Assembly (NCBI GenBank): GCA_017311315.1
Contig: CM029666.1
Location: 37,768,749 to 37,832,748 of the forward strand
Reading direction: 5' to 3'
DNA from: Dendrocalamus latiflorus
Taxonomy: Eukaryota > Streptophyta > Magnoliopsida > Poales > Poaceae
Length of the DNA stretch: 64,000 nt
A program made the translations under genes and the position numbers. Position 1 is the first letter of the stretch, and the number at the start of each line of letters is the position of its first letter. The notes under the pieces are model-generated. The model saw nothing but the letters and a program-made list of their open reading frames with translations. It searched no databases and had not been told where the DNA came from. This document shows positions 20,739 to 30,830 of this stretch, in pieces.

Positions 20739-23261
20739 ATAATGTTCCTGCATGTGCTGGTCATGTGTGGCTCTGCTGCTTAGGCCCTGCATGCATCCGC
20801 AACTAATTTTTCTTCATTTACCTTGAGGGTAAGCGTGCTCAAGTTAAAGAAAATGTGGGGGAAAACCCAAACATGCAAAATAAAGTAGTCTGGAAGAATG
20901 TCCCAGCGATCCAAATATCGGCCGAAAGTACTGTGGTGTGGTAGGTCTAGTATCAGGATTGGGAAGGAAAAAAACCAAACGTCGTCAACTCTTGCTGAAC
21001 AATTAGCCAAGTCCAGTTCGCTACATAAGGAAGGTCCCTTTTTAAATAGTTTCTGACTCTAGCTTTTAAAAATCAAAAATCATTTAAAACACGTCAGTTT
21101 TTTTATATGGCCTTTTCCTCTTTTTCTTCTTTTTCCTTTTTCATTTGCATTATCTATGAAGATATAATAACATTTTTCATTTTTACTCTTTTCATTTATT
21201 TTTCTTTAATTCAATGACTTAGAAAAACTAATAATCGTTACAGTGACATTTCAGTCAGAAACAATAGGTAAAAGCTAAAAACCATAAGAAAAGACCAAAT
21301 TAAGAGTAACTGATCGTTCATACCAAATCCTCTAACATAGAATTCCAATAGAATCAATACATATATTTTAAGTCGATACAACGATCGTCGCAACAATATA
21401 TTTTAAGTCGATACAATGATCGTCGCAACAATCAGACAATATCATGAACTCATGAAGTCGAATTTGCCTGAGGTGTGCACAAAAGTGTAACAATATGAGT
21501 CGAACATTCTCAACACGTTCTGAACTTCTCGGAACATACGAATGCTTGTATAACTATACTTGCAGGATGTATATGAAAGTACTAGGTCAGTCGGATAATG
21601 GATAGGTTTTTTTTGCTGTAGTTTATGACTTTTAAATTAAAAATTTGAATTTTAACTGTTTATGGGAGAGTACGGAGAGATATTTGTGTCTAATTTTGAT
21701 CGATATATACGAAATCAGGACAATGTCTACTATAATCGATTTATATACTCTAAGCATTTTATTTATAAACTAGTTACTGTAAAAAAACAAATCATAAACC
21801 CACAATAACCCATCCAATATTTTAGTACGATGCCGACTCCAATTGGTGCTGATCACGAGAGTACCGACTCGACCAGGACAAACCCGGCCGCCCAAATTGT
21901 GCCGGATGCGAGCCTCCAATTGCCACATGACTGATGCCAGCGAGGACGCCAACATGGTGTTGCTACCTTTCCAAATCACGAGCCCGAACAGCAACATCAA
22001 GACAGGTCAGCTTAAACCCCAACATAGCATAGCACATGAGTTGCGTGGATTAATCAATCGATTCTATTTCTCCCAGCAATTAGACAACTCTCTTTGGACT
22101 TTTTGCCCCTTTGTTTGCCCGTGGACCAGTTTGTGACATGACGCGTAGTCATTCTTCCCTACCGATATCTGTTCAATCGGATCCCTGTAAACCAGTACAC
22201 GACTTCAAAAACAAATACAATGATGTTGTGTGATGAAGTTAAGTGCCACTATTGTTTAGGGGTGCAAACCATACGGAGTAATTTCGACCGATTCGATATC
22301 AAATCTGATCGGTACTAAATACGAGAAGATAATTTAATATCTGATATCTAATTTAATTGATACTAGATAGCTGTTGTTGGATACGGTAGCAAAACAGGAG
22401 AGCTAAAATTCGACCAAATAGCGTTGGTAAATGATAATCCAGATACTATCTGGTCGGATATCCGACAAGCAAGTTAGTACCCCAACTGGCTCAACTCATC
22501 AACCATCATTGACACTAACCGGTCTAGATTTTACCTAAGTCATAACTTAACTCCAGAGTTAGACACTCTAGCCCAGTCGCCACCAATTCTCCCCGCTTAT
22601 ATTGAACTTGCGTATAAATTTATTAGTTTTTGAACTTATGTATGAATTTATTGTTTATGTTGAACTTGTATTGTGTTGGCTATCGTACTTAAGTAATCTA
22701 GATGAATTTATTGCTAGTTAAAGGTTTGAAGTGATGGTGGCATAATTCAGTGTATATTCCTTTATGTATGCACATATTATCTGTTTCTGATCTGAAACCA
22801 TCGTGTACCCGTCCTGACGATAACTTATCCGAAACTCCGAATTCGTATCTGTATATGATCTTATCGTATCCGACTCTGAATCTAGAGGGAAAATATAGAT
22901 TAGAATATGATATGAATAATATCCATCTGAATCTGACCCGATTACATCTTTACTATTGCCAAAACAATTTAGAAAGATCGTGAATGAGTCAGTTTTGTGT
23001 GATTTGGATATGGCACCCTTGATGCGTACCACACTTTCCAAAACTTATAGTTTGGTATGTATTTAAGGAATGATGATACCCCGAAGATGTTGAAATTTCT
23101 TATCTCTACTACGTGTACTAGTAGTGTGTCCGTGCTAACGCTACGGTAAAATACAAAACAAGATAAAATTTGTAAAAAACAAAACGAACAATCAGATTCA
23201 TTAAGATTCACGTCTCATATATTGTATAACCAAATATTTTTGTCACATAATGAAGGACGTG
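20739..23261. other. A/T-rich repeat-like region without genes
   Basis: I see no credible exons. 21360-21430 has a short tandem duplication (ATATATTTTAAGTCGATACAA recurring within 50 bp). 22260-22500 and 22780-22960 carry clustered GATATC, CGATATC and TCGGATA motifs suggestive of subterminal repeats of unidentified DNA elements. Confidence 0.5.
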
Positions 23262-23522
23262 GGCAGCGTCGGGGGCGTGTGCGTGGGCGCGGGGTGGGGT
23301 TCTGGGTTCAATGATGTGCATGATCCGGATGATTTTGGCCTTAGGATCTTCAATGAGTAAGAGAAGAAGACTTGAGGAGAGATCCAGGCCATTCATTTGT
23401 ATGAAATTGGATTACTTTGGTACACAAATCTGGGTGGACTTATATTAGGCATGACTGTGAGGGTGGTTGAGGGGGGTGGATTTAGTAAAGAAAATTTTGG
23501 TGTACTATAAAGGGGTAGAGAT
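23262..23522. repeat. Direct repeat, left copy, flanking WD40 pseudogene
   Basis: About 250 bp starting GGCAGCGTCGGGGGCGTGTG match 25667-25915 in the same orientation with only scattered differences and small indels. The right copy corresponds to the 5' flank of the WD40 gene; the left copy lies beyond its truncated 3' end. Confidence 0.92.
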
Positions 23523-23589
23523 GAGTTGAGTCCATCAAAGGTAATGATTGAGTTGAGCAATAGGAATAAAGCTTAAGTGTTTGAGTTCT

Positions 23590-25560
23590 ACCACTGTAAT
23601 TCTGAATCACATTGTAGCCATCCAATATTCTGATCTTTGAGTCAGCAGATGTTACCATTAGTTTACTTGGGTTGCTTGGACAGAACTGCAAGGGAAATGT
23701 TAAAAAACAAAAGTCAGAAGCATTCATGATGAAGAAGGATGAATGAAGTTATAGATCGCAACAAGAGTCATTCTTTTCTTGAAGATGTTTACCTGAAAAC
23801 TTGTGATCCTTTTACAAGAGGATTTCTTCTTGCCATTGAGGGCAATCTGATTTTCCAACCGCAGCAGGTTGTCTGATTCAATGCAAAATATTTGTAGTTG
23901 GCATACATGGAAATATTACGAAAGTAAAAAGGAAGAACTATTGCAAACCACAAACATTTACAAGCTGGTAGACATTTTACAAATTTACTTTACCTGATGC
24001 ATCATAAAAACAGCAATTTCCACTAATGGTTCCAACCACTGCTCCCTGCAAGAAGCCAAAGGGACGTCAAGCTCACAAACTATTGAGGCAGCAAATTAGT
24101 CAAAATGGTTACAGCGGGGCACTAATAATCATACATTTCCATCAGGTCGGTAACAGACTGCCGTTACTATGTCTCTAACATCCGCCCAGTCCACAACACT
24201 GCATCTACGAATGTTCCATACACGGATTTTGCCATCAATGGATCCATTGATGAAGCCATTCTCATCAGCTGGATTAAATTGGACACAAGTCACTGCAGAA
24301 TAAGGAAAGCCAACTGTGAGCTTAAATTGATAAGTAAAGGCGAAACCTTTGAAGCAGGAAAAAAAAGAAGTTTATAGGCCTACCAAAGTTGCTATGCGGA
24401 AAAACTCTGATGCAGTTTGCAGATCCAATTTCTCACAAGCGAACAGTTTTGTCTGTTGATGCCGACAGTAGATGCTGCAACATGTTAAGCTAAATTTTAA
24501 TCATCATAAACAAAAATATATAAGAAAACAAAGAACAATACCATTAGATTGACAAAATAGACATTTATTTAACTGACCTTGTTGTTGGACCATGACAGAT
24601 CCAGTACATCACCAGAGTGCCCACGGAACTCATGCAATGGTTCCTCTGAGATCTGGAAAACCATTGTTGGAATGACAATGCAAGCAGACTCAGCAGATTT
24701 CTTCATGCCCTTGATTTTGCATTTCCCCTCGTCGTCAACATTCACAGGACCCAACCCATACTTGCGTTGCGCTTGGAGGTAGACACAAGAGGGATCATCC
24801 AGAGGGATTTTGAAGTCCTCAGACTGCATAACACCCCAAACCCTGACAACTCCATCCTCGCCGCTGCTTGCAAGAAACTGCCCATCAGGACTGAACTTCA
24901 TAATCAGGATGGCACCATCATGTGCCTTGATCACTTGGCCTTGGTAGACTGCAGACAATTCCTTCGACCGCTTCTAGTATGAATGGACCTTAATTCTTTC
25001 ATACCTTCCACCCCGAATTTGCTCACTATCAGAGGAGCTTGTGCTAGTTTCATCCCCTCCATGATCCACAACACAAGCCCCCACACCCAACCTCCGAAGC
25101 CATCCATTTCTCCTCCTCTCAACTGTCTTCGGAGCACCAGAAGCCTTACCACTTCGACTCATAAGCCTCTGAATAAACGACAATGAACTGAAGCTCCTGC
25201 CCACCTTGCTAACATCGTCCTTGCTGGATCCACTCACCGAACTGTCATCCGATGTACCATCCTCATAGCTCGTCGTCTCCTCCGTCGACCAACTCGACAT
25301 GGAGCAGTCATTCTCATCTGACTGCGACGATAATCTCCCAATGTCCTGCACAATCCTCTCCTCTTCCTCTTCCTCCTCCAAATCGCCCACGGTACCAGCA
25401 GAATCCGCTTGGGTTGCATTCCAGGCCCATGCTTCTCAAGAACCGCTCCCTTCTCTCCCGGACACTGTCGAGGCCACCTGACCACAGCCCCGGCGGCCCA
25501 CCTCGCTTGCCGCGCGTCGGCGACGACCGAGGTTGAGCAGCGGCGGCCTCGCCTGACGCG
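23590..25560 (-). pseudogene. WD40-repeat (WDR44-like) gene, truncated
   Basis: Minus-strand exons follow the plant WDR44-like family: a first part with SVRERRERFLRSMGLECNPS (near 25450), an acidic EEEEEEERIVQDI stretch, a serine-rich segment, then AVYQGQVIKAHDGAILIMKF and SPDGQFLASSGEDG (first WD repeat). Further exons at 24474-24384, 24292-24135, 24045-23994, about 23888-23793 and 23685-23590 keep canonical splice sites and encode more repeats (for example ADENGFINGSIDGKIRVWNI). Lesions: a frameshift near 25395, a stop near 24975 (after KVHSY), a Trp-to-stop change in the second exon, and loss of the C-terminal exons. WD40 proteins are scaffolds; this copy cannot make one. Confidence 0.85.
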
Positions 25561-25666
25561 AGCGGCGGTGGCCTCGCTAGGCGCGCGCGGCGGCGGCGAC
25601 ACCTCCAGGAACCCTAGATGGGTTTTGGGAGGAGAGAGAGAACTCTTTACCTTTTCGCGGGGTGGA

Positions 25667-25915
25667 GGCAGCGTCGGGGGCGTGTGCGTGGGCGCGGGGT
25701 GGGGTTCTGGGTTCAATGATGTGCATGATCCGGATGATTTTGGCCTTAGGATCTTCAATGAGTAAGAGAAGAAGGCTTGAGGAGAGATCCAGGCCATTCA
25801 TTTGTATGAAGTTGGATTACTTTGGTACACAAATCTGGGTGGACTTAGATTAGGCATGACTGTGAGGGGGGTGGATTTAGTAAAGAAAATTTTGGTGTAT
25901 TATAAGGGTAGAGAT
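25667..25915. repeat. Direct repeat, right copy
   Basis: Partner of 23262-23522. It lies upstream of the WD40 start on the gene's own strand. The two copies diverge sharply after GGGTAGAGA on one side and before GGCAGCG on the other. Confidence 0.92.
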
Positions 25916-26698
25916 TTTAGTAGATTAAGCCCAATTCCATGCTACTCCAACAGTGATGGTACCGACCCGACCAACGCAAAGCGGCAACCCCGTCTGGCCA
26001 ATTGTCCCGCCGGGGCGTGAGTGGTGAGCTTAGTCCAGCGAGCTCCGACTAGTTTTTTTTTGTTCTTGTTGAGAGTATATTATAGTGACTATTAATTTTT
26101 TTAAGAAAAAAGAAAAAAACGTATTACATCATCACAGACAATACAAAAGAATAAGGAAAAAAATAAAAAAGTTAAAAAAACCAAAATTAGAAACCGGCAC
26201 GTTCTAAATAATTTCTGATTTAAATAAACCAAAAACTAAAACCATTTAAAATGGAACAGTGTTAACCTATCATATTCTAATCTCCATCTGCCACAAGCCT
26301 AACACCACATGACAGTGGGGATGCCCTTGATGTCTCCCCTAATCACGATCCCTAACACCAAAACACAAGTTGCAAGGCATGAATCGATCAAATGATTCGT
26401 GAATCCCACACAAAAAGCTAAATTGCCAAAAGAACAAAAAAGAGAGGAGGCCGAAAAAAGAGAGAACTTGTGGATTCTTTTTAGTTACGGCTTATAGCTT
26501 AGGTCTATAGTTTTTGACTCTAGCGCAAGTACTTGTATGAATATCCGAATATCGATAAGTCGATAAGCCACTTCAAAAAATTATCCTAATAAACATTTCG
26601 AAACGACAATGGAGAAACCGTCCCGTTTATTTGTTCGAAGGAAGCTATAAATTATAAATCATAAACTAAAAAAACTAGGAAATAGCAAATGAAAAATA
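25916..26698. other. Non-coding, with MITE-like segment
   Basis: No gene seen. 26480-26640 (GGCTTATAGCTTAGGTCTATAG...CTAGCGCAAGTACTTGTATGAATATC) is similar to 46480-46600 and represents another copy of a short repeat family. Confidence 0.4.
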
Positions 26699-26952
26699 TC
26701 CCCTATGTTCTTTTTTACTTGACGTTTTTTACTTTTACGATCTTCGAGATGTGACTTTAATCGCTATTTTTTATAACTTTACACTAAGATATACTAATAA
26801 AATTATAATATTATGAAAATATTTTTAACGATAAATCTAATGATGTAATTTTTCTATAGCAAATCTAGATAATTTTAAATTTATTGGTGGTCAAACTTTA
26901 GAAAGTTTGATGGCACGGATTCTAGAAAGTCAAGTAAAAAGAATAGAGTGAG
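26699..26952. mobile_element. Stowaway-type MITE, 254 bp
   Basis: The left end TCCCCTATGTTCTTTTTTAC pairs with the right end (reverse complement CTCACTCTATTCTTTTTAC), matching the Stowaway CTCCCTCCGTTC consensus loosely. TA flanks both sides as the target duplication. The A/T-rich inside has no coding capacity. Confidence 0.8.
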
Positions 26953-27291
26953 TAGCTGTTTGTTTGGAAGAAATCCTAAGCCATAAGTCATAAGGCGTGG
27001 AATCTATTTATTACTAAAAATCGATGATATGCATTTTAGAGTCGCTAAAAATGAGAAAAAAACTAGAAATTTTCACAAAAATGCAAAACATCTGACTCTT
27101 AATCAAGTGGGTCATAATTAAGCAAAATTATAGCAATTGTCAGATGTTATTGTTTAAAGATATATTTCTTCTTAATTTTAAAAAGATGATAATCCCCTCC
27201 CTCCCCTGCCTCCTCCTCCCTTGTCATAATGGAGCCTATGGCCACTCTCCTCCCTTCCTCCTAGGGTTTCCTCCCGATCCAACCCCACCTC

Positions 27292-27645
27292 CATGGCCAA
27301 GACCAAATAGGACAAGAAGGACGTCGACTCCTACACCAATAAGGGCACCAACAAGGTCGTCCGAGTGGGGGCTGCTTGCTGATGTGGCTGTTGGACATGG
27401 ACAAGTCGTCGTACATGGCGTGGGTGGAGCGGATGGAGGCGGATGGGCGGGGCAGCGTGTAGGTGCGAACACGGTGGCATTACTGACCGAAGGAGTCCAA
27501 GGGCGGCCGTCGGCAGTTCCACGGCGCTAAGGAGCTCTTCCTATTTGACCACTACGACACACAAAGCGCGCACACCATTGTGGGGAAGTGCGTCGTCCAC
27601 TCCTTCAAGAACTACACCAAGTTCAACACCATCGGCCCAGAGGAC
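27292..27645 (+). pseudogene. EBS/SHL-like BAH-PHD gene, BAH part, split by hAT
   Basis: EBS and SHL are plant chromatin readers that join a BAH domain and a PHD finger and regulate flowering. Across shifting frames the bases encode MAKTK, DKKDVDSYTIKGTNKVVRVG-like text, ERMEADGRGSV, and SKGGRRQFHGAKELFLFDHY, then HTIVGKCVVHSFKNYTK and GPED: the BAH domain. Lesions: a stop at codon 6 (AAATAG), frameshifts near 27385 and 27480. No introns are seen where the family usually has them, so it may be a processed retrocopy. It breaks at GAGGAC (27645) exactly at the hAT start and resumes at 29189. Confidence 0.78.
27638..27645. repeat. 8-bp target-site duplication, left (hAT 27646-29180)
   Basis: CAGAGGAC is repeated at 29181-29188, the size made by hAT transposition. 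The duplicated bases encode the end of the GPED motif of the EBS/SHL pseudogene. Confidence 0.88.
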
Positions 27646-29180
27646 CAGTGGCGGACCCAGGATTTTATCAAAGGGTATGCCGCACCAAAATTTTCATATG
27701 CAATTCGGTAAAACTATTTGTCAATTCGGTAAATAATTATAAAATTTGCACCGTAATTCGGTATACATACACTAAATAATATGATAAATTTTAAATTCAA
27801 GGATTAAGTTGGAAACTTGCACAAATTATAATATAAATAGTTCAAACACCATACTAATAGTCTCAAATATACATAAAAGAGACTTACAATACTACTTGTC
27901 TGACTTTTTTGGCCTACGCTTTCTAAAGGACATGAAAGTCTCGATTATATCATCTTCATCCACTTCAACGAAAATATCCCGCTTAATTAATGTGACTAGG
28001 CAATCATCCAAAAGACTATCACTTAGGCTTTATATATAAGCCACTGCCTACCATAGGATTGCCGTAATACTCACCATTTTCTACGTGAAATTGAATGTAG
28101 AAGATTTGTGAGTTCAGGGCAATTCTTTCAAAGTTTCACATCATCTGATCTCCCTACATATTCTGGTATACTTAGCTTAAGGAACTTCAACGCGCTAGTG
28201 GTTAGCTTTAATTTGTCTATATTTGGCACATCAGCATGTAACGTCTAGATAAAAAATACAGCTAGTAATCTCTAGAACTAACTGAAACGGAGACCTCCAA
28301 CTGAATTAGGCGTTCTAGCGGTGTACTTGTCCAGATAAATCCATCCATCTATGCCATCTTTTAGATCATATATTACTCTCTGTAATCTTCGTTCCAGATC
28401 GTTTAACACCAAAAAATTGGTTTTTATCAGAGGAGCGCACTCATTGATTTTAGCAGACGAATGAGGGAGGAAGAGCATGGGAAGCCCTGACTGACCCCAT
28501 TGGATGCCTTGGCCTTGTCAGACGATGCCGATGCACCTCCCCTCGCCGTCGAGCACCGGCAGGCCGGACTGGTTGGCGAAGAGGCGTCGATCTCGGCGAG
28601 CTTCTGGCCCGGCATGGCCACCTGCACCGGGTGCGACATGACGTCCCCGAGCTTCGCCGTCGGGCTCATCTGCAGTTCCACAAATCCAATAGCCACACGC
28701 AGCCACGAATGAAATCATGAGATCCAAGAACTCCAAGAGCTAGCACATGCAAGAACGAATGTAAGCTCGCCACCGAAACCTTGTCTTTGGTGATGATCTG
28801 CGACTGGAGGTAGGCGCGGAGGTCATTGTAGCTGAGGAGGGAGAAGTTCTCGGGCCACTCGCCAGAGAGGATGCCCTCCGGGTACTCGTCGATGGCGGGG
28901 CGCAGGTCCTCCGGCGCCGCCGCGACCACCGTCGCGGCCCCGCGCCTCCGCCCGCCCACGCTCAGGACAGCCGGCGCGCGCCGCGGCACAGCGGGGAGGA
29001 GCGCGAGGGCACCCCGGACGGCAGCAAATGCCGACGACGCCATGGACGACGAAGCTGGATGCGAGACGCCATGAACCGGCAGGCAAATAAGCGGCAGCGA
29101 ACCGTCGGCACGTTCGGCTGGGCCCCACCGCCCCAGGGTATGCCGTGGCCCACCCGGCATACCCTGTGGATTCGCCCCTG
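27646..29180. mobile_element. hAT-type element, 1535 bp, carrying CBS-domain exons
   Basis: The left end CAGTGGCGGACCCAGG and the reverse complement of the right end CAGGGGCGAATCCACAGGG are imperfect inverted repeats, and both are followed by GGGTATGCC. An 8-bp CAGAGGAC flanks the element. It lacks a transposase. The left half (27700-28480) is A/T-rich non-coding sequence; the right half is a captured CBS-domain gene on the minus strand. Confidence 0.82.
28500..29043 (-). pseudogene. Captured chloroplast-type CBS-domain protein gene, two exons
   Basis: Exon 1 (29043 to about 28786) begins MASSAFAAVRGALALLPAVP, a likely chloroplast transit peptide, and ends LLSYNDLRAYLQSQIITKDK before a GT donor. 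Exon 2 follows a CTGCAG acceptor at 28673 and reads MSPTAKLGDVMSHPVQVAMP, then GQKLAEIDA, a 1-base deletion, and ANQSGLPVLDGEGRCIGIV, the core of a CBS domain, which in other proteins binds adenosyl ligands. A stop and small deletion follow. The fragment is inside the hAT element; the frameshift shows it is not functional as a full protein. Confidence 0.8.
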
Positions 29181-29188
29181 CAGAGGAC

Positions 29189-29484
29189 TTCTTTTGCCTA
29201 TTTGAGTATAAGGGCGCCACTGATGCGTTCACCCTGACCGCGTCGCTGTGTACTGCAAGTGCGAGATGTTGTATAGCCCGGACAACCTCATGGTGCAGTG
29301 CGAGGGATGCAAGGACTGGTTTCATTCATCCAGTATGGGAATGACCATCGAGTAGGCCAAAAATTTAGATCATTTCCTATGCTCAGATTGTGTTAAGGAA
29401 AATGGCAGAAAGAGACCTTCAAATTCATACCCAGTTTCACCAAATTGTGATTCAAAGGTTGAGCCAAAAATGCAGAAGAGGTAA
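29189..29484 (+). pseudogene. EBS/SHL-like gene, PHD part
   Basis: Directly after the hAT the bases continue the BAH domain (FFCLFEYKGATDAFT) and, after a frameshift near 29240, encode VAVYCKCEMLYSPDNLMVQC, EGCKDWFH, then a stop (TAG, from a CAG Gln codon) in MGMTIE and HFLCSDCVKENGRKRPSNSY, the Cys/His pattern of the PHD finger, ending at PKMQKR and a TAA stop. The tail has the usual Ser/Pro/Lys-rich end. Together with 27292-27645 this is nearly a whole EBS/SHL coding region without introns. Confidence 0.82.
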
Positions 29485-29489
29485 CTACT

Positions 29490-30821
29490 GTGACAAGAAC
29501 CATCTGTGGTGAGGAGATGCACTGCTTATGCATGACATCAGCTCTTCATTGTTGGTGTGAATTAAAATACGGTATTAGAGCCAAAAAAATATTTGAGTTC
29601 AAGACCCAGTTGATGCAATTAAAAAAATAATTACAGTCTATTTCTATTCCATGTCTTAGGCCTGAGGAGCCTACACGTGATGAGTAGTGTTGAAGTATAA
29701 GTAAATTGTCTACCTTTTCTCATCAACTTAAGCTTCTGAGTGAACTGGTTAATACATAAAACTCAATATGACATTTTAGAGTCTAAGAAAAAAAGAGAAA
29801 AAGCTAGAAATTCTCACGAAAAAAGCAAAACATCCGGCCCTTAATCAAGTGGGTCCTAATTAAGCAAAACTATAGCAACTGTAAAATGTTATTACTTAAA
29901 GATATATTTGTTCTTAGTTTAAAAGAAATAATATCTTTATTAAGATGTTATTGTTTAAAGATATATTTCCTCTTAATTTAGAAGAGAAGATAATCCTTAT
30001 TAAGAAATAAATCTTAGAGTTCCACACACATATAACACACGTACATTTTCGCAGCTGTGCACGCAAGAGCGTTAGAAGAACGTGCTCATGATCATCATAC
30101 CCTTACAAGTGACCGAGAACATCGTGTCGACAGTGATTAAGAAGATGGGGCTGATAGAGCAGGACTTATATATATAATCGAAATCCATTATATAATAAAA
30201 ATCGGTGACAGATAGTTTATAATCGCTAAGAAAAAAGATAATTGCTAAAAATTCTCACAAAAACAAAAATACCATGACCATTTGTTTAGTGGACCTCCAC
30301 AGGATGGAAGGATTAAGAGTGAGATTATTAACGGACGTTCACTTGGTTATACTGATATAAGCTATATGATATGCGTTATGAGCATGTAGTATATACAAGC
30401 ATTTCAATAATAAAAAAAATGATGATGATATAAATGGAAAATATTACGTAATGCTATATTTACTATTTGCTATGCAAGTATTTCCATCAAAAAGTATCTG
30501 AGGAAGAAAGTTTTGGTCACATGTGACAAGTATTAGAAAACGAAGCGAGTATTTTTTTCTCTTATAATATATAATATTAAAATATCACAAATGAAGAGCT
30601 GCAACAATCTATTTTCAAAAAGCAAAATTACATATGTATTACCAAGTCATTTAAATATGTTTCGAAGATAATACCTACGTAAATGCACGGACCAACTTGC
30701 TAGTTACCTGGAATGATGAGTTGTAGGGACTTTGCCTAGCATGTAAACCATGTCGCCTTTATCACAAACTAACATACTTCCTAGTTAACCCAAAACATGC
30801 GACGCAAAATAGCAAAAGCCC
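29490..30821. repeat. Three related A/T-rich repeats, also left of the EBS copy
   Basis: A segment with CATTTTAGAGTC, CTAGAAATT, TCACNAAAA, AATCAAGTGGGTC and TTTAAAGATATATTT occurs at 27030-27180, 29775-29925, partly at 29940-30000, and weakly at 30200-30290, all in the same orientation. It brackets the EBS/SHL pseudogene. No gene is seen in the rest of the stretch. Confidence 0.65.
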
Positions 30822-30830
30822 TTGTTGCTT
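30822..30830. repeat. 9-bp target-site duplication, left (MULE 30831-36409)
   Basis: TTGTTGCTT is repeated at 36410-36418, consistent with Mutator-type insertion. Confidence 0.88.
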
